64,000 nt of DNA from Streptomyces subrutilus (GTDB lineage: Bacteria; Actinomycetota; Actinomycetes; Streptomycetales; Streptomycetaceae). The stretch spans positions 1 to 64,000 of the forward strand of contig NZ_CP023701.1 in NCBI RefSeq assembly GCF_008704535.1, in the 5' to 3' direction. A program made the translations under genes and the position numbers. Below, piece by piece: positions 1-9,595 of the stretch. Within the stretch, counting starts at the first letter, position 1. Each line of letters starts with the position of its first letter. The notes under the pieces were generated by a model. The model saw nothing but the letters and a program-made list of their open reading frames with translations, had not been told where the DNA came from and did not search any database.

Positions 1-1136
1 GATGTCCACGACTCGTGAATGACCGGGGCGTCACAGAACCCCAATTTCGCGCAGCGTAGGAGGAGTCGGAGTGTGGGTTCGGTGATCCACAGGTCCCCCG
101 GCTCTTTCCGGGCACCCAGCGGGGACGGCAGGTCAGGCATCTCCCAGACGGCCGGGGTGACCCGGTGGACACCAGAGCGTTTCGGGTTGTGGTCGCCGCC
201 CTCGGAGTGGACGAGCTTCCCGATCGGCAGCCACGTCTTGAGCGCGGCCAGGTAGGCGGCGTTCATGTCCAGGGCGGTGACGTCGAGGCGGACGTGGCCG
301 GCGCGCGCGGCCCGGTGCAGGTCCTCGGACCGCCACTTCGGCCGGCCCTCCCAGATCTGGTCCGCGCCCTTCTGCGACGTCTTCTGGAGGATGCCGGCGG
401 TGGGCGGGAACTGGGAGTGTTCGTACCGGCCACCGACCCGCGACGCGGAGAACAGGGCCATGACGTCGGGGACGGCCGACTTGATGAGGGCGGCCTTCGC
501 GGCGTCCTGGTCGCCGCCGTGGGCGGCCAGCTCCTCCGCGACGCGGGCACGGATGCGGTCCGCGAGTGGACCGGCCGGCGCCGCGACGCGCTTCGGAACG
601 GGCGGTGCGACAGCGGGCGGTGCGACAGCGGGCGGTGCGGCCGGGGCCGGCTCGGCGGCGGGCGCGCGCCGGGCCGGAGCGGTGCGTGCAGTCGCGGCGT
701 CCGCAGGCGCCTGGGCGGGGGCGCTGCGGGTCGAGGTGCTGCGGGGGCTCGCGGCCGGGGCCGGCTCGACCGGGGCTGCAGCGGAAGCCGGGTCGGGGTC
801 GGCGGCGCGGCGCGCCGGGGTACTGCGGGCGGTCACGGCGGGCGTGGGGCCGGGGGTGTCGAGTGACAGCAGAGTCTGCTGCCCGCCGGCCGCCAACCGG
901 TCGGCGGGCAGCCGGGTCAGGGCGTGCGTCGGGCCGGCCAGCAGGTCGAGGACGGGCATGCCCCAATGCGCGGCCAGACGGTCGCAATCGGCCAGGGTCC
1001 AGGAGGCCAGACCCCGCTGCCTGCGGCTGATCTGACTCTGCGTCAACCCCAACGCGACCGCGACATCCGCCTGCTGCTCCCCGGTGCGGTGCGTGATCGC
1101 CGTCACCGTCACGCGCAGCGTCTCTTCGGTACTCAT
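1..1136 (-). CDS. Tap-like HTH/polymerase-type protein, N-terminal part (runs off left edge)
   Basis: Open from an ATG at 1136 leftward to the window edge with no stop (about 378 residues visible). Residues 18-42 form a helix-turn-helix (TGEQQADVAVALGLTQSQIS). A low-complexity Ala/Pro linker follows (about 95-185). Then comes a conserved segment with LDMNAAYLAAL, LPSPLGARKEPG and LWITEPTLRLL. This order (HTH, linker, D-x-N-x-A-x-L motif) resembles actinomycete telomere-associated Tap proteins and related plasmid proteins with a polymerase-like C-terminus; the resemblance is from memory of the family. The gene is divergent from the Cys-rich gene at 1310. A second ATG lies at 1142; a GTGAGG stands 9 bases before 1136. 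The catalytic half is outside the window, so activity cannot be judged. It could instead be a plasmid regulator of the same architecture. Confidence 0.6.
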   Translation of the reverse strand, partial: MSTEETLRVTVTAITHRTGEQQADVAVALGLTQSQISRRQRGLASWTLADCDRLAAHWGMPVLDLLAGPTHALTRLPADRLAAGGQQTLLSLDTPGPTPAVTARSTPARRAADPDPASAAAPVEPAPAASPRSTSTRSAPAQAPADAATARTAPARRAPAAEPAPAAPPAVAPPAVAPPVPKRVAAPAGPLADRIRARVAEELAAHGGDQDAAKAALIKSAVPDVMALFSASRVGGRYEHSQFPPTAGILQKTSQKGADQIWEGRPKWRSEDLHRAARAGHVRLDVTALDMNAAYLAALKTWLPIGKLVHSEGGDHNPKRSGVHRVTPAVWEMPDLPSPLGARKEPGDLWITEPTLRLLLRCAKLGFCDAPVIHESWT

Positions 1137-1309
1137 TGCCATGGGCCTCACCCTACCAATCTGCATGCGGATATTGCATGAGGAGTGTGAAAGTCGCATA
1201 CGTGAGGGTGAGCGTCGGCCTCCGGGGCGCCGCCTCCACTCGATGTGGTGAGGTGGCAAGACCGCCCACCCCCGGCCGTGTCGTTCTGGGAGGATCGCGT
1301 CATCCCGAG

Positions 1310-1609
1310 ATGCACGTGTACGACTGTCCCGGCACGCTCCCCGGTGGACGCGGCTGCGAGCTGTGTGAGGGGTGGGAGGGCGGGCGCTTCGAGGACATCC
1401 GGGCCGAACTCGCGGGTGCGTCCGCGGGGGTGCCCGGTCCGCGGCCGGCCGCCGGCGCACCGGAACCGCCCCGGGCCCCCGGCCATGACGACCACTGCGA
1501 GCGCCTCACCTACGAGGGCGGCATCTGCACATGCCACGGTGCGGACGACCACGACCGGGAGCCCGCGAACATGATCTATCTTGAGGACGGCATCAGCGCC
1601 GGGTGGTAG
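1310..1609 (+). CDS. Small Cys-rich hypothetical protein
   Basis: 99 residues from the ATG at 1310. The reading frame is open farther upstream, but that part overlaps the start of the divergent Tap-like gene and lacks coding character. The N-terminus carries clustered cysteines (YDCPGTLPGGRGCELCEGW) and a second group near the end (DDHCERLTYEGGICTCHGADD), so a metal site or disulfides are possible. No family recognised. A GGGAGG lies about 17 bases before the ATG, farther than usual, so the start is uncertain. It points toward a hairpin terminator at 1701-1725. Confidence 0.55.
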   Translation: MHVYDCPGTLPGGRGCELCEGWEGGRFEDIRAELAGASAGVPGPRPAAGAPEPPRAPGHDDHCERLTYEGGICTCHGADDHDREPANMIYLEDGISAGW

Positions 1610-1700
1610 CCCCCTGCGCGGGCCTGCGCCCGCCCGGGCAGCGGCCGCAGGTCTGCCCTTCTGGGTGCTTCCGCTGAAGTGCGGGATGTGTTGCGGGCGC

Positions 1701-1725
1701 CCGCACCCGCTGATGGCGGGTGCGG
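1701..1725. terminator. Hairpin between convergent genes
   Basis: A 10-base perfect inverted repeat (CCGCACCCGC / GCGGGTGCGG) with a 5-base loop lies between the convergent Cys-rich gene (ends 1609) and the spread-like gene (ends 1738). No T-run, as is common in this GC range. Probably a bidirectional terminator. Confidence 0.5.
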
Positions 1726-1737
1726 GGTGCCGGCGGG

Positions 1738-1914
1738 TCACAGGGCGGCGATGACGCCCAGGCAGCCGACGATCACGCCTGCGGCGGCCAAGGCCACCGA
1801 GACCGGGGCGGTCAGTCGCGGGTAGCGGTGGACGAGCCACCCGAGGCCGAGCAGCACAGCGGCCACCGCGACGCCCAAGACGAAGAGCAGCAGCAGGAGC
1901 AGCTTCGTGGACAT
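1738..1914 (-). CDS. Small two-helix membrane protein (plasmid spread-like)
   Basis: 58 residues, ATG at 1914, preceded by GAAAGGAAGATCCAC, a good ribosome binding site. Residues 4-26 (KLLLLLLFVLGVAVAAVLL) and 36-57 (TAPVSVALAAAGVIVGCLGV) are two hydrophobic helices joined by a short basic loop (WLVHRYPRL). Small membrane proteins of this kind accompany transfer regions of Streptomyces plasmids as spread (Spd) proteins. That role is inferred from size and context only. It ends convergently against the Cys-rich gene. Confidence 0.6.
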   Translation of the reverse strand: MSTKLLLLLLFVLGVAVAAVLLGLGWLVHRYPRLTAPVSVALAAAGVIVGCLGVIAAL

Positions 1915-2268
1915 GTGGATCTTCCTTTCGTTGGGGGCGCGCGCCGAAGTCGGCGTGCGGAGTGGGGTGGAGCGTGGAGAGGCCTCGCCCCTGGCGTCGC
2001 GGACTGCCGGTTCGACAGGCGGGCTGGCCGTTGCTCCGGACTCTGGCGGCGGAGGGGGTTAGCCCCGCAAGCCCGGTCACCGTCGCGCAGCGAGAAGCCC
2101 CATTCAAGGTTCTGACCAGCGGTTTTGATGGCTAGTCAGGGGTTGAATGGGGCTTCGGTCGCTGCTACGGGACGGGGCTGGCGTCTCCTCGTACATGGGT
2201 TATGGGGGAAACGGAGGCAGATCCAGTACCGCGTTGCCGACTTTTTCAGGTGCTGTTGAGGCTCAGAA

Positions 2269-2510
2269 GGCTTGCCCAGGCCGTCGAGGCGGGGCTTGCC
2301 CAGCGTCCTGGCAGGCTTGCCCGCGGCGGGCTTGCCCACCCCCGCGGGAGGCTTGCCCGCCTTTCTGGACCGGCTTGTCGTCGGCGGCGGCGAGTGTGCG
2401 GTGGAGCTTGGCGGGCGTGCCACCGGCCGCGGCGCTGACCTGTGGTGGGGGGTGTCGGTGATGTTGTCCAGCCCCGGTGGGCTTGCCCGACCGCGCCGCG
2501 GGGCTTGCCC
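2269..2510. repeat. Iteron-like array of GGCTTGCCC
   Basis: Exact GGCTTGCCC copies begin at 2269, 2293, 2314, 2329, 2350, 2480 and 2502, with a variant at 2372. Spacings are 24, 21, 15, 21, 22 and 22 bases, close to two helical turns. An inverted copy (GGGCAAGCC) lies at 2674-2682. The sites all face one way. Read on the minus strand, the first block would encode GKP-type tripeptide repeats in a 176-residue frame (2136-2666), but that frame has poor third-position GC and no clear start. Iteron-like replication or regulator binding sites are the likelier reading. Confidence 0.5.
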
Positions 2511-3101
2511 GCCGGGCCGGCTGTTTCCCGTTGGGAAACGGGCGGCGGCAGTTGCACCGGGAGGGGGTTGCAGAGGGGGCTGCACAGGTGCATCGGGAGG
2601 TGCATCGGAGGGAGGACCGTGAGTGGGACCCCCTGTTTGGTGATCATGGGTATCGCTGCTGGTCATACCTGGTGGGCAAGCCTGTCAACGCCGACGACAC
2701 CTCTAATTCGACAGCAATCAGAGGTTCTGGATCTCTGACGGGCCTGGCGGACGCTGTCTGCCTGGGCAGGACGTGTGTGGTCCGGTCGGTGCCGTGGTGA
2801 CCCCTACGACACCTCCGACCGATCAGGTCTGTGGAAAGACCGGTGGCGCCGTGGTGCCGGCCGGTCCTCGCACGTTCTGCCCCACGGGCCCGTCAGGTTC
2901 GAGATCCTCGACGGATGAGCTGCCGTACGGTGACGCGTTTTTCCTCACGAGCTTCGAGCTCTGGACATGGCGTGCGCCCGTGCGGTCCAACGGTGCCGCG
3001 CACGGCTGATGAGGTGGCGGGCCTTGGAGCCCTGGAATTAGTGCGCCGTGCGGCCCCGCGTGCTCGCCTTCGAGAACAGCACGGGAGAAGGGGCGGGATC
3101 C
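2511..3101. other. Non-coding stretch before the IS110 transposase
   Basis: No supported gene. The part just upstream of 3102 is where IS110-family elements can encode a structured non-coding RNA. The left end of the element was not located because this family usually lacks clear inverted repeats. Confidence 0.4.
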
Positions 3102-4325
3102 ATGGACGTGTTCTGCGGGATCGACTGGGCGGAAGGGCACCACGACGTCGCGATTATCGACAACACCGGCAAGCTGCTGGTCAAGTGTCGAATCGACGAT
3201 GACCTGGACGGCTACCAGCTGCTGCTGGACCTGATGGCCGAACACGGCGACAGCGCCGAGACGCCGATCCCGGTGGCCATCGAGACCAGTCGCGGCCTGC
3301 TGGTCGCCACCCTGCGGACTGGGGCCCGGCAGGTCTTCGCGATCAACCCGATGGCGGCCTCCCGCTACCGTGACCGGCACGGCGTCTCCCGCAAGAAGTC
3401 CGATCCCGGCGACGCCCTGGTCCTGGCGAACATCATCCGCACGGACATGCCTATGCACCGGCCCCTGCCCGCCGACAGCGACCTGGCCCAGGCCATCGCC
3501 GTCCTCGCCCGCGCCCACCAGGACGCCGTCTGGAACCGGCAGCAGATCGCCAACCAGCTCCGCTCTCTCCTGCGCGAGTACTACCCCGCTGCTCTGGAGG
3601 CATGGCGGCACAAGGCCGGCGGACTGACCCGGCCGGACGCGCGGAAGATCCTCGCCGCCGCACCCACCCCGACCATGGCCGCTGAGCTGCCGCTCTGGAA
3701 GCTCCGGGTGATGATGCACAACGCGGGCCGCCAACGCGGCATCAACGAGGACGCCGAGCGGATCCACACGCTGTTCCGGCAGCCGACCGCCCGCCAGCTG
3801 CCCGCGGTGGAGGAAGCCATGGGCATCCAGGCCAAGGCCCTGCTGGTCCAGCTGAACGCAGTCTGCAAGGCCGTCGACGAACTCGCCAAGGCGGTTGAGC
3901 GGACCTTCCGGAGTCACCCCGACGCGCCGATCATGCTCAGCTTCCCCGGCATCGGCCCCGGGGTCGGAGCACGTCTCCTGGCCGAGATCGGCGACGACCG
4001 CACCCGCTTCACCACCGCCGGCGGACTCAAGGCATACGCGGGAGCGGCCCCGATCACCCGGGCCTCGGGCAAACGCAAGTACGTCGGACGGCGCTTCGTG
4101 AAGAACAACCGGCTCAACCACGCCGGCTACCTATGGGCCTTCTCCACCCTCACCCACTCGAAGGGCGCCAACGCGCACTACCGGCGACGACCCGAGACAG
4201 GAGACTGGCATGCCCAGGCCCTGCGGCACCTGTTCAACCGCATGATCGGACAGCTCCACCACTGCCTCCAGACCCGCATCCCCTTCGACGAATCCATCGC
4301 GTTCCCACAGCCCGCTGGGACCTGA
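3102..4325 (+). CDS. IS110-family transposase
   Basis: 407 residues from ATG 3102, which follows GGGAGAAGGGGCGGGATCC. The N-terminal DEDD RuvC-like domain starts with the first acidic residue in FCGIDWAEGHHDVAI and includes KSDPGDALVLANIIR. The C-terminal transposase_20 domain carries the helix-hairpin-helix SFPGIGPGVGARLLAEIGD and AYAGAAPITRASGKRK with a conserved serine. Length is normal for the family and the frame is intact, so the enzyme may be active. An 18-residue upstream extension of the frame (from 3048) lacks a ribosome binding site. These recombinases excise and insert through a circular intermediate without clear target duplications. Confidence 0.9.
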   Translation: MDVFCGIDWAEGHHDVAIIDNTGKLLVKCRIDDDLDGYQLLLDLMAEHGDSAETPIPVAIETSRGLLVATLRTGARQVFAINPMAASRYRDRHGVSRKKSDPGDALVLANIIRTDMPMHRPLPADSDLAQAIAVLARAHQDAVWNRQQIANQLRSLLREYYPAALEAWRHKAGGLTRPDARKILAAAPTPTMAAELPLWKLRVMMHNAGRQRGINEDAERIHTLFRQPTARQLPAVEEAMGIQAKALLVQLNAVCKAVDELAKAVERTFRSHPDAPIMLSFPGIGPGVGARLLAEIGDDRTRFTTAGGLKAYAGAAPITRASGKRKYVGRRFVKNNRLNHAGYLWAFSTLTHSKGANAHYRRRPETGDWHAQALRHLFNRMIGQLHHCLQTRIPFDESIAFPQPAGT

Positions 4326-4369
4326 TGGGGCACGTTGGAACTCTGATCACGGTGGCGTGAATCCTCAGG

Positions 4370-4801
4370 TCAGCGGCGGGCACCCCATACGCGCAGGATC
4401 CTGCTTGCTTCGTTGCTGACCGAGTCGTCGGCATCCGATACCAACACCGAGGACAGTTCTTCGAGCTGTGCGAGACCTTCCTCGGACTGACAGCAGACGT
4501 CATTGATTGCACCATCGAGGTAGTCACTGGTGCCGTCGTCCGCGCTGCTGAGCGCCACCAGGACCATGCGCAAACCGCAGATGTCCCCCCGCTCGAGCAG
4601 AGCCTCCGCCGTCTCGCGAGTGACAGCGGTGTCTTGGCCGTCCAGCAGCAGCTGATGCAGTACGTCAGCCACTCCGGCTTCCTCTGCCGAGCCTGCCAGA
4701 CGCCGACCTGCTGCCGCTCTGACGGACCATGATGCCGAGCGAGCGTCCTGAAGGGCTGAACTCAACTCGTTGTCGATTTCGGAGAGGGTCATGGCCTCCA
4801 T
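4370..4801 (-). CDS. HEAT-repeat-like hypothetical protein
   Basis: About 143 residues, acidic and all-helical in appearance. Repeated helical pairs (VRAAAGRRLAGSAEEAGVADV, TAVTRETAEALLERGDICGLR, DSVSNEASRILRVWG) resemble HEAT/armadillo repeats. Such proteins are often protein-interaction modules, and some act as immunity proteins for secreted toxins, but no toxin is adjacent. The start is uncertain: ATG at 4801 or 4792; the GGAGG lies only 2 bases before 4792. The frame is open up to 4873. Confidence 0.6.
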   Translation of the reverse strand: MEAMTLSEIDNELSSALQDARSASWSVRAAAGRRLAGSAEEAGVADVLHQLLLDGQDTAVTRETAEALLERGDICGLRMVLVALSSADDGTSDYLDGAINDVCCQSEEGLAQLEELSSVLVSDADDSVSNEASRILRVWGARR

Positions 4802-5915
4802 CCTGGCACGACAGCCCGGACACCTCGGCTCGCCTTCACGATGGCGGCCAGAGCCGCCTCCGGAGGCCCTCATTTCACCCGTTGTCTTGACCTCTTAGCC
4901 GCATGAGGTGTCTTTCCTGCGACAGCCAGGAAGAGGTTCGGCCCTCTCGTCCGGGGCGGCGGCCGGCCCTGGGCATCTCCTGGTCCAGGTCCCGTCTCTG
5001 GTCGCTCCGGCACCGTCGTGCGGACGGCGTCGGGGCGGGGGGCGAGAATCGGGCGGTGAGCACCGACCGCCGCCAGCTCGGCACCGGCCCCCGTCCCGCC
5101 GACCCACCCGCGCACCGGGTCACCGGTGCGGACCCCCGCACCGCCGCCGAGCGTCTCCCCGCCGCCCCCACCACCCCGAAGGCCGCCGACACGGGCGGTC
5201 GGCCGTGCGGGAGGCCATGCAAGTGACGGCCCCGCGGCAGCACGGGCGGGCGGCCGGGCAGCTGCCCGGGCGCGCGACGAGCAGCACCCTGATACGACCC
5301 AGCCCCGTACCGGCCCGGCACAGACACCAGAGCTGCGGCTGCCCGGCCGCAGCCGGGTAGATCCGGGCAGCACCACGTGCGGTCGGGCGGCACCGCAGGA
5401 GCCCGAGCTCCGGGCAGCCGAACGGCCGCAGCACCACCCTGGCCCGAACGCAGTCCGGCCCAGCGGGGCCAGCTCGGGCTGTCCGCGGGCGGGGGCGTCC
5501 GGGCCGCGCGGCCCGCAGCAGCACCGCTTGGACCCGGCAAAGGCTGGCGGGCGGGCGCGACATGCCACAGCAGCAGGCAGGTTCCACGCGGACGGTCACG
5601 GCACGGACGGCAACCCGGGGCGGCGCGGGACGCTCCCGGCGCGGAGGTGGGCGACAGCAGTGGAGCGGAGGGCCGCGGCGCGGACGGCCGAGCGGCTGCT
5701 GGTGGGCGATCGGCGGCGGGCGGCACCACAGCAGCCCGGACTCCCCGGCAACAGCGGCGCCAACTCCGACGCACGCGGCCCGCAGGCAGCGAACCGTCTA
5801 CCGCAGGTACGAGCCGGCAGGCAGCCGGCGTCGCGCTCAACACACGGGCAGCCGGGGCATGTCCGGCCGAGCCGAGCCGGGCCGGACGGGGCACGGCACG
5901 AGCCCAGCCCAGCCG

Positions 5916-5960
5916 GCCGGCACGGACGCGGCCGGCACGGACGCGGCCGGCACGGACGCG
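5916..5960. repeat. 15-base tandem repeat, three copies
   Basis: GCCGGCACGGACGCG is repeated exactly three times head to tail inside the GC-rich repeat array. Confidence 0.9.
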
Positions 5961-6290
5961 GCGGCCGGGGGCCCGGCAGCCAGCGCGCAGCCGGGTGGAC
6001 GCGGCCAGAACGGGCGCAGCACCGCCTGGGCCGGGTGAGCAGCCCGGGTGGTCGGGCAGGATCTCGCGGGCACAACACCGCCCCGGCGTGGCACCACCGG
6101 GGCGCGGCGCGACCGAACAGCTGCCAGGGCCTGGGCGGCAACTGCGGGTGACGGCGGACGGTGGGGGCGCGCGGCGTCGCAGCCGAGCAGGCGATGGTGC
6201 CCTACCGGGAAGCGGCAGGCCGGGGCCGCAGCCATACAAGCGGCCGACTGTCCGGACGGTGGGCGGGCTGGCACACGGGCAGGCGGAGCG

Positions 6291-6345
6291 CGGCCGGAAC
6301 GGACGGGCGGCGGCCGGAACGGACGGGCGGCGGCCGGAACGGGCG
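6291..6345. repeat. 20-base tandem repeat, 2.75 copies
   Basis: CGGCCGGAACGGACGGGCGG occurs twice exactly, with a third partial copy, inside the GC-rich repeat array. Confidence 0.9.
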
Positions 6346-8773
6346 CGTCATCACAAGCGGGCGGCGGCGCGGGTGGTTGGCGGTGCAGCCCGGGTGGGAC
6401 CGCGGTCACTCAGTCGGCGGACGGCGGAGCAGTACAGGCTGGGCGGAACCCGGCCACGGCCGGCGGCACACGGGCAGGCAGGGCGCGGCCAGAGCGGACG
6501 GGTGTACGCGGACGGCCGCAGCGTCACCGGGCCCGGGCCCGGGCGCGACCGGGTGGCCGGCGCGCGGCCTGGGTAGCCGGGGCTGCCCAGGGGCAGCAAC
6601 CAGGGGCGACGGACGGCCAGCACACGGCCGGCTGACGCGGGCGGCGGCGACACGGGCGACCACAGCAGCCCGAACCCCGGCAGCACCACCCGGCCGGGGC
6701 ACAGGCAACCCACAGCAGCGCTGTCTGGACACGACACCGGCCGGCGACCACCGCGCGCGGTACGACGGGCAGGAGCAGGCAGGTCCCGCGTATACCGACA
6801 CGGTATTGACGGCAGGCGGGCGGGCGCGTGATGACCTCGGCGGCAGGCGAGCCCAACACGGACCGCCGGACGGGCTTGGCCGAGCGGGGCTGACCTGGCA
6901 GCACGCGGGCAGCCGGGCGGGCAGTCGGGCCGGGCCTGCTCGGCAGCAGCACGACCAGGACGGCCACGGCGATGCGGCCGACGGACCGGACACGACAACA
7001 GCAGACCACGAGCGGGCAGCGGGCGACCGGAGCGCGGGAAGCCCGGCCGCGGGAAACCCGCGCATGACGGCGGCGGCCTGGGCGCCGTCGGTGGCGGCAG
7101 GTCCGGGCACCCGGCAACAGCCCGGCGGGCGAGCGGCGGAGAGGATGCGGGCAACGCGCGGCGCCGCAGCCAGACAGGCCCAGGCAGCGGCCGACGGTGG
7201 GCGGGGCGGAGCGGGGCGGGCACACGAACTCATGGCGGCGGCGCGACCGCCCTCGGGTGCCTGGCTCCCTTCTGTGTCCCGCCCGGCGGGAAACCCGGGG
7301 TCTCGCGGGGACCGCATGTCGAAAGTGCCAGAGGTGTGCCGCACACCAGACACCACAAACCCGAGACCACCCCCACCCCCACCCCCACCCCGGCGGCGGA
7401 CGGCGGACGGGGTAGCGGGCGGCACCACAGCAGCCCGGGCTGCCGGTCGGGAGCAGTACAACCCCGCCCGGACGACACACGACCAGGACGGCACAACAAC
7501 AGCCCGACGCGACACCGGTTGGGGCGCGGCACGGCCGGGCGGCCGGAGCCGGCAACGACCGCCTGAGCAGAAGCCGCAAGCATCGGACAGCGGGCGGCGG
7601 GCGAGCGGGACGCGGGCGCGGCCGGGCGGCCGCGCGTGCAGTCGGGCAGTCGGGCAAGCGAGCGGTCGGGCGACGGCGGTGCGGAAGGTCATGGACGGCG
7701 GCGGGAGCGGACGGCGGCCAGGGCACGGCCGGGCCAGCGGGCACAGTCCGGGCGTGCGGGCAGCGACCGCGCGGCGGACGGACGGCGGCCGGGTGGACGC
7801 GGCAGTGCGAACTCCGGGCAGCGGCGGCGGGCAGCACCTTGCGGGGACGAGCGGCCGGGTGAGACCGCGGCAGCCCGAACTCCGGACACCACGGCCGCCC
7901 ACGGCAAACCGGCCGGAGCGGGAACGGACCGCGGGGGCCACGGGCACCGCGCGGGCGGCGGGGTTCGGCCGGGGAGGTCTGAAGCCGGCTCGGCAGTCGG
8001 GCGGCAGGCGCGGCTGGGTGGACCGCGGGCAGCCGGGGCCGAGCGGCGGGCGGCAGTCAGAGCGGCCGCAGCACCATCCGATCTGGGAGGACAGCCCAGG
8101 TGGCACAACCGCCGTGGGCACGGCAACACCCCGGCCCGGCACCGCCCGGGCGCGGAGCCACCGGACAACAGCCCCGGCCCGGACAACAGGCGGGCGGGCC
8201 GGCACCACAACGCCTTGGTCCCACACCGCGTGGCCCGGACGCGGCCGGGCGGGTAGCATCCGAGCTCGGGCGCGGCAACGCTCCGGCCCTGCACGGCCGG
8301 AGCGACGGGCCGACCGGGTTCGATCAGACCACCGGGGTCACCCGCGCGGGCTTGGGTGGCCTTGCAGGCTGAAGGGGTATGCCCGCTGCCCCGCACGCGG
8401 GGCCAGCCGGCCGACCAGCCCGGGCCTCCCCTCCGGCACATCAGCGTCGATATGACGCCCCAGGCCGGCATTCCCCACATGCCTCTCCCACCCGGGCCGG
8501 TCCGTACGCGCTGTGCCCGTTCGGGGCCGTCCGCCTAGCGCTCCGGACCCCGTCAACGCCCCGCACCGCGCGCCTCGCCGGTACGGGCTGCCGCGGGTGC
8601 GCGGGGACCGCGGCTTCGGCCGGAGCCGGCTGGCCGGGAGTCGCGGTGACAGGCGTGGTGGTGGAACGGGACCGGGCCGCAGCCGGGGACACGGGGGACG
8701 CGGATGCGGGCGCCGGTGGTGCGGCAGGCGGGGTCGTCAGGGAGCGCAGGGTCGCGTCCACGAGGCGGACCGT

Positions 8774-9583
8774 TCAAGCCGGCTGCGGTGGCAGCCTTCG
8801 AGGACGCTCGGCGAAGCGGATGCGGCGCTGGGGCAGTTCCTGGGGCAGAAGGCCCGTCAGAGTCTGCTGTCCCCGCAGGCGAGTCGCCTCGCCGGGCCCC
8901 TGAAACAGATCCGTCACGCGGACGGACCCGTGACCGCCGGAGCGTTCCGTAAGGCGCTGCACGTCCCTCAGCAGCACCAGGGCGGGGTCCACCTCGCTGG
9001 ACGACGCCCGGGTGTTGGTGTGCCGTGCGGCGATGATCCGGTCGTAGGCGTCCGCCCAGCGCCGCACCAGGCGCGGGCCGATCCCGCAGGCGGTCAGGAA
9101 GGCGATGCACTGCTGGCGGCTGACGGGGAGTGCCTGTCGGCCCACGATCCGGGCGGCTGTGCTGACCGGCAGGAAGTACGCCTCGCCCGCCAGCTCCTGG
9201 AGCCGGCGCAGCGGCAGGCCGCCGGCCCACTCGTAGAAGTAGACCAGCGCCTCGCTCAGGGCTCCCGCGTTGGTGATCAGTTCGGGGGAGGCGGGGCGGG
9301 GCAGGTCCTTCAGGCGGCCCCGCTGGGCGACGCGGGCACGCTGCCACAGCTGCCCGACGTCACGGTGCAGGTCGCCGCATACCTCGGTGATCGCCGTGAC
9401 GGTCTCCCAGGCCGGCACGTACCGGCCCGAAGCCGCACGCTTCAGTGTCGCCGCCGACAGACCGGTCCGGACGGCGAGCTCGTCGTAGGTCAGCCCTGCC
9501 GCGGCACGCAGCCCCCGCAGGGCCGCGGCCAGTTCGCCGCGGGCCGGGACGGTGTGGTCGACCGGGAGTTCAGGACGCCCCAT
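8774..9583 (-). CDS. XRE-type helix-turn-helix regulator
   Basis: 269 residues, ATG at 9583. The N-terminal HTH (about residues 17-55: LRAAAGLTYDELAVRTGLSAATLKRAASG) is followed by VPAWETVTAITEVCG, as in the Streptomyces XRE family. A second helical region (about 95-215) is probably a ligand or partner domain. The tail after residue 225 is Gln/Arg/Leu-rich. It starts 12 bases after the small membrane gene at 9596-9880, so the two probably form an operon with the membrane gene first. Beyond its 3' end lies the repeat array. Confidence 0.8.
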   Translation of the reverse strand: MGRPELPVDHTVPARGELAAALRGLRAAAGLTYDELAVRTGLSAATLKRAASGRYVPAWETVTAITEVCGDLHRDVGQLWQRARVAQRGRLKDLPRPASPELITNAGALSEALVYFYEWAGGLPLRRLQELAGEAYFLPVSTAARIVGRQALPVSRQQCIAFLTACGIGPRLVRRWADAYDRIIAARHTNTRASSSEVDPALVLLRDVQRLTERSGGHGSVRVTDLFQGPGEATRLRGQQTLTGLLPQELPQRRIRFAERPRRLPPQPA

Positions 9584-9595
9584 GGCCCCGGCCCC

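Larger units (their letters stand above)
4890..8420. repeat. GC-rich non-coding array of degenerate interspersed repeats
   Basis: About 3.5 kb in which every long open frame is low complexity (Arg/Ala/Gly/Pro) and several are open at once, as expected of GC-rich DNA without coding constraint. Two related motifs recur irregularly. One is GGCCGCAGCACCACC followed by a GGCCCG block (5424, 8064; variants 5511, 6012). The other is GGGCGGCACCACAGCAGCC (5718, 7427; variant near 6654). It also holds a 15-base tandem (5916-5960, three copies), a 20-base tandem (6291-6345) and a CCCCCA microsatellite (7366-7392). The same motifs reappear at 17.9-18.4 and 19.3-20.4 kb. No gene is supported here. Confidence 0.65.

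Noticed and set aside
1148..2107. 319-residue minus-strand frame
   Set aside because: No motifs; overlaps the spread-like gene and antisense of the Cys-rich gene.
2136..2666. 176-residue frame with GKP repeats
   Set aside because: Low third-position GC, no clear ribosome binding site; better explained by iteron-like DNA repeats, though not excluded.
5916..6345. Tandem repeats that could suggest a CRISPR array
   Set aside because: Direct tandem units of 15 and 20 bases without spacers; no cas genes in the window.
5126..8455. Long open frames on both strands (up to 764 residues) in the GC-rich island
   Set aside because: Low-complexity Arg/Ala/Gly/Pro sequence with several frames open at once, no starts with binding sites and no codon-position bias; explained by base composition and repeats.
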